A stretch of DNA of 27,894 nucleotides from CAZYBC01 sp964645645 (GTDB lineage: Bacteria; Patescibacteriota; Microgenomatia; UBA1400; PJMF01). The translations under genes were made by a program, and so were the position numbers. Positions 8,357 through 16,963 of the stretch are shown here, one piece after another. The notes under the pieces are model-generated. The model had not been told where the DNA came from and did no database searches. It saw nothing but the letters and a program-made list of their open reading frames with translations. Within the stretch, counting starts at the first letter, position 1; each line of letters begins with the position of its first letter. Location of the stretch: contig CAZYBC010000014.1 in NCBI GenBank assembly GCA_964645645.1, positions 1-27,894 of the forward strand. Reading direction: 5' to 3'.

Positions 8357-8365
8357 GGAATTTTT

Positions 8366-9118
8366 ATGCCAAATTTTGTAGAAATTTTTTCCAATTTACT
8401 TTTAAGTTTAAATGACGTAATTGGCAATATGGGCTGGGTTATTATTGTTTTTACTTTATTAATCAGGTCAGTGCTTTTACCCTTAACTCTCCCCTCTCTT
8501 AAAGCTCATAAACGTTTAGCTAAATTAAAACCAGAATTAGATCAGTTAAAAGCTAAATATAAAGATGATAAAACTGGCTTAGCTCAAGCTCAAATGTTGC
8601 TATACAAAAAATACAATATTAATCCTGTTTCAGGTTGTTTGCCTCAAGTTTTGCAATTAGTCGTTTTGGTAATTTTATATCGTTCTTTAGTGAAATTTTT
8701 AAATCCTGTAGATGGTAGTACTTTTAACACTCAATTTTTATGGTTTAACTTATTACAACCAGACAAACTTTATATTTTGCCTATCTTAACAGCTGTATTT
8801 CAATTAGTTTTATCTTTAATGGTTACCCCAGGCGGAGAAGTTAGAGATGTTGTGCCTAATAAAAGTAAATCAAAAGCTATTCGTGAGGCTAATACCAAAG
8901 AAGAAGATATGGCCGAGATGGCTGCTTCAATGCAGCAACAAATGATTTTTCTTATGCCAGTGATGACTGGAATTATGGCTTTAAGATTTCCATCAGGCTT
9001 AGCTTTATATTGGGCAGTTTCCACTTTGTTTAGTATTATTCAACAATGGGTAATCTCTGGGCCAGGTGGTCTGGTTAGTTATTATCAACGTTTATTATTA
9101 AAATTAAAAAGAAATTAA
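8366..9118 (+). CDS. yidC: Membrane protein insertase YidC/Oxa1
   Basis: This 250-aa insertase of the short type, without the large periplasmic domain of Gram-negative YidC, catalyses insertion of membrane proteins alone or with SecYEG. The first core helix contains GWVIIVFTLLIRSVLLPL, with the conserved groove Arg34. A charged cytoplasmic hairpin follows (about 45-80, AHKRLAKLKPELDQLKAKY), then the NPVSGCLPQVLQLVVLVILY helix. A later charged loop (about 165-195) precedes two final helices with FPSGLALYWAVSTLFSIIQQ. AAGGA overlapping the yidD stop serves as Shine-Dalgarno sequence. Confidence 0.95.
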   Translation: MPNFVEIFSNLLLSLNDVIGNMGWVIIVFTLLIRSVLLPLTLPSLKAHKRLAKLKPELDQLKAKYKDDKTGLAQAQMLLYKKYNINPVSGCLPQVLQLVVLVILYRSLVKFLNPVDGSTFNTQFLWFNLLQPDKLYILPILTAVFQLVLSLMVTPGGEVRDVVPNKSKSKAIREANTKEEDMAEMAASMQQQMIFLMPVMTGIMALRFPSGLALYWAVSTLFSIIQQWVISGPGGLVSYYQRLLLKLKRN

Positions 9119-9139
9119 TTTTTTATTCAGGAAGGTCTT

Positions 9140-9598
9140 ATGACAATTGAAGAATATTTAAATAAATGGTTAGTTTTAAGCGGTTTGGAAGCCGATACTT
9201 TTCAAGTAGAAGTAGTTAAAGAGGATGACAGAATCCTCGTTAACTTAGTAATTCCAGAAGAAAAAGCTGGCTTTTATATTGGTTATCGTGGCGAAACTCT
9301 AGAAGCAATTCAACAAATTGTCCGTTTAACTTTTAGAGAAGCTGAAGAAAAGATTATTGTTGATGTTAATAATTATAAATATCAACGAGAACAAGTATTA
9401 TTAGAAAAAGCTGAACGCATTGCCAGAGAATTATTAGAAACTGGTAGCCGTTTTGCTTTTCGCAACCTTAATTCTTACGAACGCTTTTTAGTTCATGACT
9501 TTATTTCTAATCATCAAGATTTTGCTCAAAAGCTGGAAACCTTTTCTCAAGATGACCTCAATGGTCGTGTCTTGATAATGCAGATAAAAGAGGCTTAA
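9140..9598 (+). CDS. khpB: RNA-binding protein KhpB/Jag (KH-R3H)
   Basis: This 152-aa protein has a KH domain whose nucleic-acid-contacting loop is GYRG (48-51, within FYIGYRGETLEAIQ), followed by an R3H domain with the Arg115/His119 pair in ERFLVHDFI. KhpB (also called Jag or EloR) binds RNA and influences cell elongation in Firmicutes. The N-terminal Jag-N domain found there is absent, as in other compact versions. AGGAAGG 4 nt before the ATG is a strong Shine-Dalgarno sequence. The position after yidC is conserved. Confidence 0.93.
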   Translation: MTIEEYLNKWLVLSGLEADTFQVEVVKEDDRILVNLVIPEEKAGFYIGYRGETLEAIQQIVRLTFREAEEKIIVDVNNYKYQREQVLLEKAERIARELLETGSRFAFRNLNSYERFLVHDFISNHQDFAQKLETFSQDDLNGRVLIMQIKEA

Positions 9599-9606
9599 AT
9601 ACAAAT

Positions 9607-10029
9607 ATGAATTTAAAAATTTACACTGATGGCGGGTCTAGAGGAAATCCAGGTATTGCTGGTGGTGGTGTCTTTATCACTAATTCTAAAGAAACTTTAT
9701 TAAGTCAATCTTTATGTTATGGAACTAAAACCAATAATGAAGCGGAATATCTATCTTTTTTAGCGGCTTTAATCTGGTTAAAAGATTATGCTAAAAATGT
9801 AGATGATGTTGAAAATGTAGAAATGTTTTTAGATTCAAAATTAGTGGTAGAGCAAATCAACAAAAAATGGCAAATTAAAGAACCTCGTTTGGCTCAATTA
9901 GCCCAAAAATGTTGGTCAATCATGGAAAAACTCCCCTACTCTATTAAAGTTACTCATATTAGACGCGAACTAAATAAACAGGCTGACCAATTAGCCAATG
10001 TTGCAATGGATCTAGCCAATCAGCTTTAA
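9607..10029 (+). CDS. Ribonuclease HI family protein
   Basis: This 140-aa RNase H fold enzyme is expected to cut the RNA strand of RNA:DNA hybrids such as R-loops and primers. All four carboxylates are visible: Asp8 in YTDGGSRGNPG, Glu45 in NNEAEY, Asp76 in LDSKLVVEQI, and Asp127 in NKQADQLAN. The pattern is closest to the short RnhA-like group without the basic protrusion of E. coli RNase HI. It starts 8 nt after jag, without a clear Shine-Dalgarno sequence, and is probably cotranscribed with it. Confidence 0.93.
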   Translation: MNLKIYTDGGSRGNPGIAGGGVFITNSKETLLSQSLCYGTKTNNEAEYLSFLAALIWLKDYAKNVDDVENVEMFLDSKLVVEQINKKWQIKEPRLAQLAQKCWSIMEKLPYSIKVTHIRRELNKQADQLANVAMDLANQL

Positions 10030-10036
10030 TTCTTTC

Positions 10037-10042
10037 TATAAT
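10037..10042 (+). promoter_or_regulatory. -10 box before the DUF4012 gene
   Basis: A perfect TATAAT lies 13 nt before the ATG at 10056, giving a predicted leader of about 6 nt. No strong -35 box was seen. Confidence 0.4.
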
Positions 10043-10055
10043 AGCCGTAAAGAAT

Positions 10056-13004
10056 ATGATGTCTGCCCTTGTGAGTCAAGCTACTAGTGACGCGCCTACA
10101 ATTTTAGTCTTGGCTGAAAATTCTAGTTTAAGTAAAAAGATTAAGCAATTGTTCATAGATCATGGCTTTGAGGTTACTATGGTTGAAACCCATAATTATT
10201 CAACCGAACAATTACAGAAACTTAGCCAACAACAATTTTATAAAATTGTTTTAGTTTATGGTTTTGTAGAAACAGACTTACAAATTTTTGCTGATTTTTT
10301 TGATTTTTTAAAGAATAGATTAGAACCAATTATTAGTATTACCCCGTGGCCAAGAGAATTGCAGGTTTTGCAAACCAATAAACAATTATTTTATAAAAAA
10401 TGGCTAGACGTTAGTCAAAAACAAAAAGAAATTTATCGGAATATCCAGTCTTTATCAATACTTAAAATTTTTGTTTTAGATTTAGTTTTAACTGAAACAC
10501 TTATTGAACCTTTATCATTTTGTTTGCAGTCATTTAAACAACAAGTAATTTTAGATCCAGAAACTAATTTTGCTTTATTAGGAGTTGACCAGTTGTTAAG
10601 TAATTTAAAAAAACTGTTACTACAACCATTTGTTCCAAACACATATTTTTTTCAGGGCAAATTACAAACTTCGTTGGTGATTGTCGCTGCAATTAAAGAC
10701 TTGATTTTAAAGTTTTATCAAAAAGATTTAGCTGTTAGAAAGCTGGGGGCTAAAAATACGGTTTTAGACCCCAGTGGTCAGCCTAAAACTGTAATTTATT
10801 CAGACTTAAACAATCTAATTGAACAACCACTAAGAAATTTAAAAACTTATTTAGAAAAAATAACAGATACTCCGCAAATTGATTGGCAAAAACTAGAAGT
10901 AGAATACTCTCAGAGTTTTTATCCTAAAGTTGAGCAAGCTAGTCCAGATAAACAGCAGCCGGTAGTTTCAGTTTCTACTGTATTAAAAAAAACGCCCACT
11001 ACTCTACCAATTGTTACCAAGAATGTTCCACCAGTTGTAAAGAAGCCAGTTAATAAACAGCAGATTGAACAAAATTTAGATAAAGAATTATCAAGTCTAT
11101 TTGGAGATACCCGCCAAACAGTAACAATTCAACGCCGAGTTACTAAAATTAAACAAATTAAAAAAGTAACTAAAAAAACCGCTAAGAAAAAAGTTCTGTT
11201 TTATTTAGGTTTAGCATTTTCTATTTTAGGCAGTGGAATTGCTGTAGCTTTTTTGGTTTTTATCTTAAGTCTTAACAGTGTCAAAAACAGTTTTGTCAAA
11301 GCTACCAGTAGTTATCTGCAAAATCATGATACCCAAGCTTGGCAATTACAATCAAATTTGGCTATTAAATTATTAGATAGTCAAATTAGTTTTTATCAAC
11401 CAATTTTTAATTTATCAGCTTTTGATGAAGCCAATCAATTAATTAAGATTAGTCAACAAATGACTCAATGGCAAAATATTGCCAAGACTCAGACTCAAAC
11501 AGTCCAAGATTTATATTTACAGATATTTGCTAAAAACAGCAATAGCCTTGATGCAAGCAAGCTCAATAGTTTAGCTATTCAAACCAGACAGCTCTTTGAA
11601 TTAATCGCTCAGACTCAAGCTCAAGTAAAACAAACTAAAAAAGCGACATTTGCCAATTTTAAGGATTTTAGTTTAGATGATTTTAATCAAGCGCTGTTAG
11701 CCTTGCAAAAGCAGAATGCGGCGCAGTTAAGTTTTGAACAACAATTAAATAAAGTTCTAGCCATAGATAGTAAAAAAACCTATGCTCTACTCCTTCAAGA
11801 TAATCAAGAATTAAGACCAAGTGGTGGATTCATACAAGCAATAGCCTTATTAAGTTTTAAAGATGGTCAATTAATTGATTATCAAGTTTATGATATTTAC
11901 CAGCTAGATCAAATGGTGCCAGGAGCTACTGATTTGCCTCCAGAAATGAAACCTTATGTGGCCGAATCAAAATGGTTTGCTCATGATGCTAACTGGAGCG
12001 TGGATTTTCCTAGCTCGGCTAATCGCGTAGCCTGGTTTATTAAACAAGCAACTAATCAACAAGTTGATGGCGTTTTAACGCTTAATTACGAATCTTTAGC
12101 CACGCTTTTAGCGACAACAGGAGAAATACAACTACCTGGTTTTAATCAAAGTTTAGATCATAAAAATTTTTTTAATCGAGTTGAAGGCCAAATCGAAAAT
12201 GTTACTAACTCTCAAAACCAATATTTTGCTCAAGAGATGTTAGAACAATTTATGACCAATTTAATTAATTTGCCAGCTGAAAAAGGTGCGCAAATTTTAG
12301 CTTTTTATTTTCAACAATTAGAAAACAATCAAGAATTTTTAGTCTTTTTTGATTCAGACTTACAGCAAGTAATTCAAGAATTAACATGGGATGGCAATCT
12401 CGTTAGACCTCAATGCCCAGCTTCTTTTATGGCAGAAAATTGTTTAGTTGACTCCTTATATATCAGTGAAACTAATATCGGTTTGAATAAAGTTAACCGC
12501 TATATTCAGCGTCAAGCTAATCATCAAGTAACTTTTAAAGATAATCAGATTATTCATCATTATCAATTAGATTTAAGTAATACTGCCTATAGTAATAATT
12601 TTCCATTTGGAACTTATAAAGGTTATCTGAGGATTTATTTGCCAGAAAACAGCCAATTAGAAGCTATTAAGTTAGATAAAAACCAATTACCTACAGACAA
12701 GTTTACTCTTACTAAAGTAAAAGGGTTTAATTTAGTAGAAGTTGTGATTGAAGTTGGGCTTAATCAGACTGCAAAATTAGAACTTTATTATTCACAAAAT
12801 AATCCTTATCAAAAAGCTTTTACTTATGTTTTTCTTAATCAAAAACAAGCTGGTCTCTCCCCTACTCCAATTGCAACGTCTATTGTTTTTGATGCTAACT
12901 TAAAACCATTAGTGGTTGCTCCTCAAGCAGAAATTTTTAATAGTAATATTGTTTTTAACACTAAATCAGTTAAACATGATTTTTTTGCGATCAAGTTTGA
13001 GTAA
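10056..13004 (+). CDS. DUF4012 membrane protein with N-terminal Rossmann-like domain
   Basis: This 982-aa protein has three parts. Residues about 14-270 look like a Rossmann-type alpha/beta domain (TILVLAEN strand, then alternating strands and helices to about 250), but without a Gly-rich nucleotide-binding loop, so it may be a degenerate, non-catalytic epimerase- or receiver-like fold. Residues about 280-375 are a basic, Pro/Lys-rich linker. A single TM helix at about 379-406 puts the rest outside. From about 560 there is a DUF4012 domain with its hallmark LLLQDNQELRPSGGFI (NQELRPSGGFI at 583-593). Helical segments (410-550) precede it and beta-rich segments (about 840-980) follow. DUF4012 proteins are common in CPR and Gram-positive genomes and have no known activity. 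The ATG at 10056 is followed by a second ATG, so either may be used. Confidence 0.85.
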   Translation: MMSALVSQATSDAPTILVLAENSSLSKKIKQLFIDHGFEVTMVETHNYSTEQLQKLSQQQFYKIVLVYGFVETDLQIFADFFDFLKNRLEPIISITPWPRELQVLQTNKQLFYKKWLDVSQKQKEIYRNIQSLSILKIFVLDLVLTETLIEPLSFCLQSFKQQVILDPETNFALLGVDQLLSNLKKLLLQPFVPNTYFFQGKLQTSLVIVAAIKDLILKFYQKDLAVRKLGAKNTVLDPSGQPKTVIYSDLNNLIEQPLRNLKTYLEKITDTPQIDWQKLEVEYSQSFYPKVEQASPDKQQPVVSVSTVLKKTPTTLPIVTKNVPPVVKKPVNKQQIEQNLDKELSSLFGDTRQTVTIQRRVTKIKQIKKVTKKTAKKKVLFYLGLAFSILGSGIAVAFLVFILSLNSVKNSFVKATSSYLQNHDTQAWQLQSNLAIKLLDSQISFYQPIFNLSAFDEANQLIKISQQMTQWQNIAKTQTQTVQDLYLQIFAKNSNSLDASKLNSLAIQTRQLFELIAQTQAQVKQTKKATFANFKDFSLDDFNQALLALQKQNAAQLSFEQQLNKVLAIDSKKTYALLLQDNQELRPSGGFIQAIALLSFKDGQLIDYQVYDIYQLDQMVPGATDLPPEMKPYVAESKWFAHDANWSVDFPSSANRVAWFIKQATNQQVDGVLTLNYESLATLLATTGEIQLPGFNQSLDHKNFFNRVEGQIENVTNSQNQYFAQEMLEQFMTNLINLPAEKGAQILAFYFQQLENNQEFLVFFDSDLQQVIQELTWDGNLVRPQCPASFMAENCLVDSLYISETNIGLNKVNRYIQRQANHQVTFKDNQIIHHYQLDLSNTAYSNNFPFGTYKGYLRIYLPENSQLEAIKLDKNQLPTDKFTLTKVKGFNLVEVVIEVGLNQTAKLELYYSQNNPYQKAFTYVFLNQKQAGLSPTPIATSIVFDANLKPLVVAPQAEIFNSNIVFNTKSVKHDFFAIKFE

Positions 13005-13165
13005 GTAAAAATTATCTTTTCAAAACACTCATATCTTGCGGTAAGTAATAAATGTGTAACAAGTTTTTCACGTGCGGTTTTCAACATGTGCTTTAAGTGT
13101 GTAAGCAATTTGTTCATAAATTTTTCATAATTGTGTGTTATGGAGTAACTTGGCACAGCTTGATT

Positions 13166-13193
13166 TTTACAAATAAGCTTTTCATGATAGAAT
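13166..13193 (+). promoter_or_regulatory. rplY promoter
   Basis: TTTACA (13166-13171), a 16-bp spacer, and the extended -10 TGATAGAAT (13185-13193). The predicted leader is about 15 nt and contains the Shine-Dalgarno sequence AAAGGAG (13203-13209), 5 nt before the ATG. Unlike several other promoters here, this one is not leaderless. Confidence 0.65.
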
Positions 13194-13214
13194 GAGTTTT
13201 CTAAAGGAGAAAAT

Positions 13215-13904
13215 ATGTCTAATAAAACGACTTTTTCAGTTAGTTTAAGAGACGGTAAAAAAACCGTTAAACAATTACGCCGAGAGGGAATTTTACCCAT
13301 TAATATTTATGGCGAAAGTAAAGATTCCATCATGGCTCAATGCCCATTAAATAAATTTATAGCTTTACATCGTAAAATGGGGGAAAGTGGTCTAGTCTAT
13401 TTACAAGTTGAAGATAAAAAAGAAATTCCAGCTTTATTTGATGAAATTCAAACAGATCCAATCTCTGGGAATTTTTTACATGTTGTTTTCCAAAAAGTTA
13501 ACCTTAAAGAAAAAATTGAAGCAGAAATTCCTCTAGAATTTGTAGGCGAAGTTAATGTACCCAATTCAGTTCTAGTGCATGTTCAGGATAGCGTTTGGGT
13601 AGAAGCTTTACCAGCCGATTTACCAGAAAAGATTGTGGTAGATGTTGCTGGTTTAACCGAAATCGGTCAATCAATTACCTTAGCAGACCTAAAAGTTGAT
13701 CGTAGCAAAGTAACCATTTCAGTAGGTGAAGAGATGGGTGATACTGAGCCAGTTGTGATATTACAAGAAGTAAAAGAAGAAGTAGCAGAAGAACCAACCG
13801 GTGAAGAACCCACTGAAGCTGAAGTAATCGGCAAAGGTGAAGAAAAGGCTGAAGGTGGAGAAGAGAGTGGAGAAAAAGCAGAATCCACTGAAAAAGAAGA
13901 TTAA
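13215..13904 (+). CDS. rplY: 50S ribosomal protein L25/CTC
   Basis: L25 binds 5S rRNA in the large subunit. This 229-aa protein is the long CTC (general stress protein) form. The N-terminal 5S-binding domain (about 1-95) contains LRREGILPINIYG and EIQTDPISGNFLHVVFQKV. The beta-rich TL5 domain is at about 96-185 (EIPLEFVGE, WVEALPADLPEKI). A Glu/Gly/Lys-rich acidic tail at 186-229 is an extreme version of the acidic end often seen in CTC proteins. It has its own promoter, a strong Shine-Dalgarno sequence and a strong terminator, so it is a single-gene unit. Confidence 0.96.
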   Translation: MSNKTTFSVSLRDGKKTVKQLRREGILPINIYGESKDSIMAQCPLNKFIALHRKMGESGLVYLQVEDKKEIPALFDEIQTDPISGNFLHVVFQKVNLKEKIEAEIPLEFVGEVNVPNSVLVHVQDSVWVEALPADLPEKIVVDVAGLTEIGQSITLADLKVDRSKVTISVGEEMGDTEPVVILQEVKEEVAEEPTGEEPTEAEVIGKGEEKAEGGEESGEKAESTEKED

Positions 13905-13928
13905 AAAAACTTTAACATTATGTAAGTT

Positions 13929-13958
13929 AAATCCCAGGCTAAAGCCTGGGATTTTTTT
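13929..13958 (+). terminator. Rho-independent terminator of rplY
   Basis: The stem ATCCCAGGC / GCCTGGGAT (13931-13939 and 13944-13952, TAAA loop, extendable by A:T pairs) is followed by seven T. It begins about 25 nt after the rplY stop codon. Confidence 0.95.
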
Positions 13959-13985
13959 AACAAAGTAGCCTAGTGTATAAAAAAG

Positions 13986-14078
13986 CATGAAGATATCTGG
14001 GATCCAGAATTATTCCCGATGCCATATTTAGATGATAAAGATGAATTACAATGGAGAATGCCTCAAAAAACTCCCTAA
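13986..14078 (+). pseudogene. Short open frame without a good start, possible gene remnant
   Basis: An open frame of 30 codons ending in TAA has a protein-like composition (HEDIWDPELFPMPYLDD then KDELQWRMPQKTP). An in-frame TAG lies just upstream (13971-13973), and the only ATG (14019) would leave 19 residues with no Shine-Dalgarno sequence. It may be the 3' end of a decayed gene or chance. It lies between the rplY terminator and the convergent minus-strand gene. Confidence 0.2.
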
Positions 14079-14154
14079 CAAGCTAGTAACACTCCTTAAA
14101 ATTTACGACAATTTTTTTCGTGAAAAAAGTTTTGACCTTTTGTAGTAAGGCTAT

Positions 14155-14640
14155 TTATTCAGCCGTTAAAATTTTTTGCACTAAACCTTGATTGTCTGTA
14201 AAAAACTGAGCTTGAGGATCTTGGTAAATAGCTTGGTTTAAATAAAGTTTGGCTGGCTCTACATCGTTTTGAGCCCAATTAATTAAAGCTAAATTAATTA
14301 AGAGATCTCTATGAGTGGGGGAGCTCAACAATTTAGTCTGATATAAATTTTCTAATTCTAATAATTTGCTATTTTTTTCCAGCAAGGGAATTTCCAAATT
14401 TTCAGTTTCTGTGTTAAGTAATTGTGCTAATTGCGTGGTTTTTATATCTAGTGGGGGAGTAATCACTTCTGCTGGTTTTAAAAAGTGACCAATTAAAATC
14501 ACGCTTTGCCAAATAATTAAAAGCCAGATGATAACGACTTTAAAAAATCGCTTATATTGATAAGCAAAAAAATAACTCAAAAATAAAAAGTTAAGCACAA
14601 TCAAGCGGACAAGAAAGAAAATCAGTCTTAAGTAAAACAT
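14155..14640 (-). CDS. Small membrane protein with repeat-like C-terminus
   Basis: This 161-aa protein was not recognised as a named family. Residues about 1-30 and 33-53 are hydrophobic with a short basic turn (YQYKRFFK) between, so probably two TM helices. Residues about 85-161 are helical, with a stretch DLLINLALINWAQNDVEPAKLYLNQAIYQDPQ that follows the TPR consensus (one or one and a half repeats). It may be a membrane-anchored adaptor. The start has a promoter with TTGACG and CATACT at 17-bp spacing, ending 7 nt before the ATG. It is downstream of valS by 44 nt on the same strand. Confidence 0.65.
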   Translation of the reverse strand: MFYLRLIFFLVRLIVLNFLFLSYFFAYQYKRFFKVVIIWLLIIWQSVILIGHFLKPAEVITPPLDIKTTQLAQLLNTETENLEIPLLEKNSKLLELENLYQTKLLSSPTHRDLLINLALINWAQNDVEPAKLYLNQAIYQDPQAQFFTDNQGLVQKILTAE

Positions 14641-14647
14641 AATTTTT

Positions 14648-14676
14648 AGTATGAATTTTTTCTAGCTAGGCGTCAA
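14648..14676 (-). promoter_or_regulatory. Promoter of the small TPR-like gene (leaderless type)
   Basis: On the minus strand, TTGACG (14676-14671), a 17-bp spacer and CATACT (14653-14648) are followed after 7 nt by the ATG. The -10 box matches the consensus at only four of six positions. Confidence 0.4.
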
Positions 14677-14684
14677 TCTTAAAA

Positions 14685-16946
14685 TTACTTGGCTTTTGGC
14701 CAGTTGCTTAAGATTAATAATGGCTCTTTAACTAATTCAGTTTTAACTAATTCTTGCCAAATGGCTTCTGTAACAAATGGTACAAACGGATGAAGTAGTT
14801 TTAAGAAGGTTTCTAAGCCTGTTAACAGGCTGTTTTTAGTGAGTTTCCCTGCTTTGCCGGCTTCGATGCATTCATCACAATACCAATGCCAAAATTCGTT
14901 GTAGAGAGTCTCGCTGGCCAAACCAATTTGATGTTTGTTTAATTGCTGAGTGATTTGTTTAATTAGGTCATTTAGTTTTTGTTGGAAAATTTGATCGGCC
15001 TCAGTTTCAGTTGTGCTTAATTCATCTAAGCGGCTTAAAACAAAACGAGTAGCATTCCAGAGTTTGTTAGTGAAATTTCTGGCGGCTTTGAATTCTGGTA
15101 AACCCACTGATTTATCTAAACCAGGAGTAGAGCGGACAACTAGGGCTAAACGTAACGCGTCAGCGCTATATTGGCTGGAAATTTCTAAAGGATTAACCAC
15201 GTTGCCTTTACTCTTGCTCATTTTTTGACCTTTAGCATCTCTAATTAATCCGTGTAAATAGACTTCTTTAAAAGGCAATTTGCCAGTGGCAAATTTACCC
15301 ATCATCAACATTCTCATTACCCAGAACATTAAAATGTCATAAGCAGTTTCCATCACTTGAGTAGGATAAAAGCGTTCAAAATCTCCTGGCTGTTTGTTTT
15401 TTAAGGTAACAAATGGCCATTGGCTAGAAGAAAACCAAGTGTCAAAAGTATCGGTTTCTTGAATAAATTCTTGGGTAGAATTGCTGGGATCGGTGAGGCT
15501 AACCTGATAAACAGCATTTTCTGGGGCTGTAAGGCTTTGCAAGCCAGCTTTGATGTCTGCTAGCTTATATTTTTGCAAAAGTTCACCTAATTTTCCACTA
15601 ATATTTTGTTGTTGATAAATAAAAGTCAGATTAATGTCAGGATTATCATTGATACTGTACCAAACTGGCATTCTAATTCCCCAGACAATCTGACGGCTGA
15701 TATTCCAATCATCTAAAATTTCTAACCAGTGTTTGAGAATCTTATCATGGCCAGCGCCTAAGATTTTAACTTTTTTGTTGTTAAGATCGGCTAGCACTGG
15801 TTCAGTTAAAGGTTTAACCTTGATATAAAACTGGGGAAGGGGAAGGGGCTCAATAATGCTTTTACAGCGATAACAAACACCAATGTTGTTTTTATAATTT
15901 TCTTGAACTTTAACTAATAGTCCTTTGGCTTGTAAATCCTGAACAATTTTTTCTCTGGCTACTAAAACTTTTAGGCCAGCATAAGGCCCGGCAATATTAG
16001 TTAAGCGGCCATTATAATCAATGACTTGCTTAGGAGCGGGTATTTCATCTTTGTGTCTTTGCCAAGCATCAAAGTCGTGAAAATCATGGTAAGGCGTAAT
16101 TTTGACCACCCCGGTGCCAAATTCTGGGTCAACCATCTCGTCAGCAATAACTTTAAGTTTAAAATTGCCGAGTAAACCTTCACAGTCAATTTCTTGACCA
16201 ATATATTGTTGGTAACGTTTGTCTTGAGGATGCACAGCTACGGCAGTATCAGCAAATTTGGTTTCTGGGCGAGTAGTGGCTAAAGTGAATGGGCCATACT
16301 TGATGTAGTAAAGTTTGGTAGTATTATCTTGATGATCAACTTCAAGATTGCTAAAAGCTGTGCCACACTTAGTACAATAATTTACCAAGCGATTAGATCG
16401 GTAAATCAATCCTTTTTCATTTAATTTAATAAATGTTTCTAAAACAGTGTTAACTACTTCTGGATCTAAAGTAAAAGTGTAACGACTCCAATCCGCACTG
16501 GCGCCAAGTTTTTTGATTTGTTCAATGGCTACATTGGAATTTTCCTGCACATAATCCCAGATCATCTGGTATAGAGTATTGCGGTCAAATTGAAAGCGAC
16601 TTTGATTATTCTTTTTTAATTTTTTCTCAAATACAAATTGAGTTTCAATGCCAGCATGATCTGTGCCAGGTAGCCAAAGAGTATCATCGCCGAGCATGCG
16701 ATGATAGCGCACCATGATGTCTTCAATTGAAACAAACATAGCGTGGCCAATGTGCAAAGGATCATTAGCGTTGGGCGGGGGCATAATGATGGTAAATGGG
16801 GAAGCCGGCTGTGCAGCTGAGTCAGTAGAAACAGTGTCTTGTGCAGAACGGGCTTGTTTAACAGCATCAGGATTAAAACAATCATGTTTTTCCCATAATT
16901 CATAGATTTTTGTTTCGTATTCTTGATGATTATAGCTGCTGTTCAT
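14685..16946 (-). CDS. valS: Valyl-tRNA synthetase (short form)
   Basis: This class I aminoacyl-tRNA synthetase charges tRNA-Val with valine. The HIGH motif is in PPPNANDPLHIGHA (HIGH at 65-68). GTDHAGIETQ follows, as in ValRS. A zinc-type pair YCTKCG is near residue 190. The CP1 editing domain carries TTRPET and GTGVVKITPYHDFHDF. A second Cys pair CYRCKS lies at about 355. The KMSKS motif is at 575-579. The anticodon-binding domain fills the C-terminus. At 753 aa it is about 200 residues shorter than E. coli ValRS, ending after the anticodon-binding domain, so the C-terminal coiled-coil arm is missing. The start is ATG at 16946, 8 nt after an extended -10 box on the minus strand. Confidence 0.95.
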   Translation of the reverse strand: MNSSYNHQEYETKIYELWEKHDCFNPDAVKQARSAQDTVSTDSAAQPASPFTIIMPPPNANDPLHIGHAMFVSIEDIMVRYHRMLGDDTLWLPGTDHAGIETQFVFEKKLKKNNQSRFQFDRNTLYQMIWDYVQENSNVAIEQIKKLGASADWSRYTFTLDPEVVNTVLETFIKLNEKGLIYRSNRLVNYCTKCGTAFSNLEVDHQDNTTKLYYIKYGPFTLATTRPETKFADTAVAVHPQDKRYQQYIGQEIDCEGLLGNFKLKVIADEMVDPEFGTGVVKITPYHDFHDFDAWQRHKDEIPAPKQVIDYNGRLTNIAGPYAGLKVLVAREKIVQDLQAKGLLVKVQENYKNNIGVCYRCKSIIEPLPLPQFYIKVKPLTEPVLADLNNKKVKILGAGHDKILKHWLEILDDWNISRQIVWGIRMPVWYSINDNPDINLTFIYQQQNISGKLGELLQKYKLADIKAGLQSLTAPENAVYQVSLTDPSNSTQEFIQETDTFDTWFSSSQWPFVTLKNKQPGDFERFYPTQVMETAYDILMFWVMRMLMMGKFATGKLPFKEVYLHGLIRDAKGQKMSKSKGNVVNPLEISSQYSADALRLALVVRSTPGLDKSVGLPEFKAARNFTNKLWNATRFVLSRLDELSTTETEADQIFQQKLNDLIKQITQQLNKHQIGLASETLYNEFWHWYCDECIEAGKAGKLTKNSLLTGLETFLKLLHPFVPFVTEAIWQELVKTELVKEPLLILSNWPKAK

Positions 16947-16954
16947 AAGGTTAA

Positions 16955-16963
16955 ATTATACCA
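16955..16963 (-). promoter_or_regulatory. Extended -10 promoter of valS (leaderless type)
   Basis: On the minus strand TGGTATAAT (16963-16955) ends 8 nt before the valS ATG, the same spacing and hexamer as at rpmH. It abuts the hairpin at 16962-17044, whose proximal arm overlaps the TG of the extended element. Confidence 0.65.

Noticed and set aside
12923..13300. Possible 125-aa minus-strand gene
   Set aside because: It overlaps the 3' end of the DUF4012 gene, the rplY promoter and the start of rplY. It is explained as a shadow in an antisense frame.
13761..13988. Possible 75-aa minus-strand gene rich in Phe/Ser
   Set aside because: It is antisense to the Glu/Lys-rich tail of L25 and the rplY terminator. 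The composition is a mirror of the GAA-rich sense strand.
14107..14135. Hairpin with T- and A-runs before the minus-strand TPR-like gene end
   Set aside because: The stem is almost only A:T with mismatches and lacks a G:C-rich part, so it is not a credible terminator in either direction.
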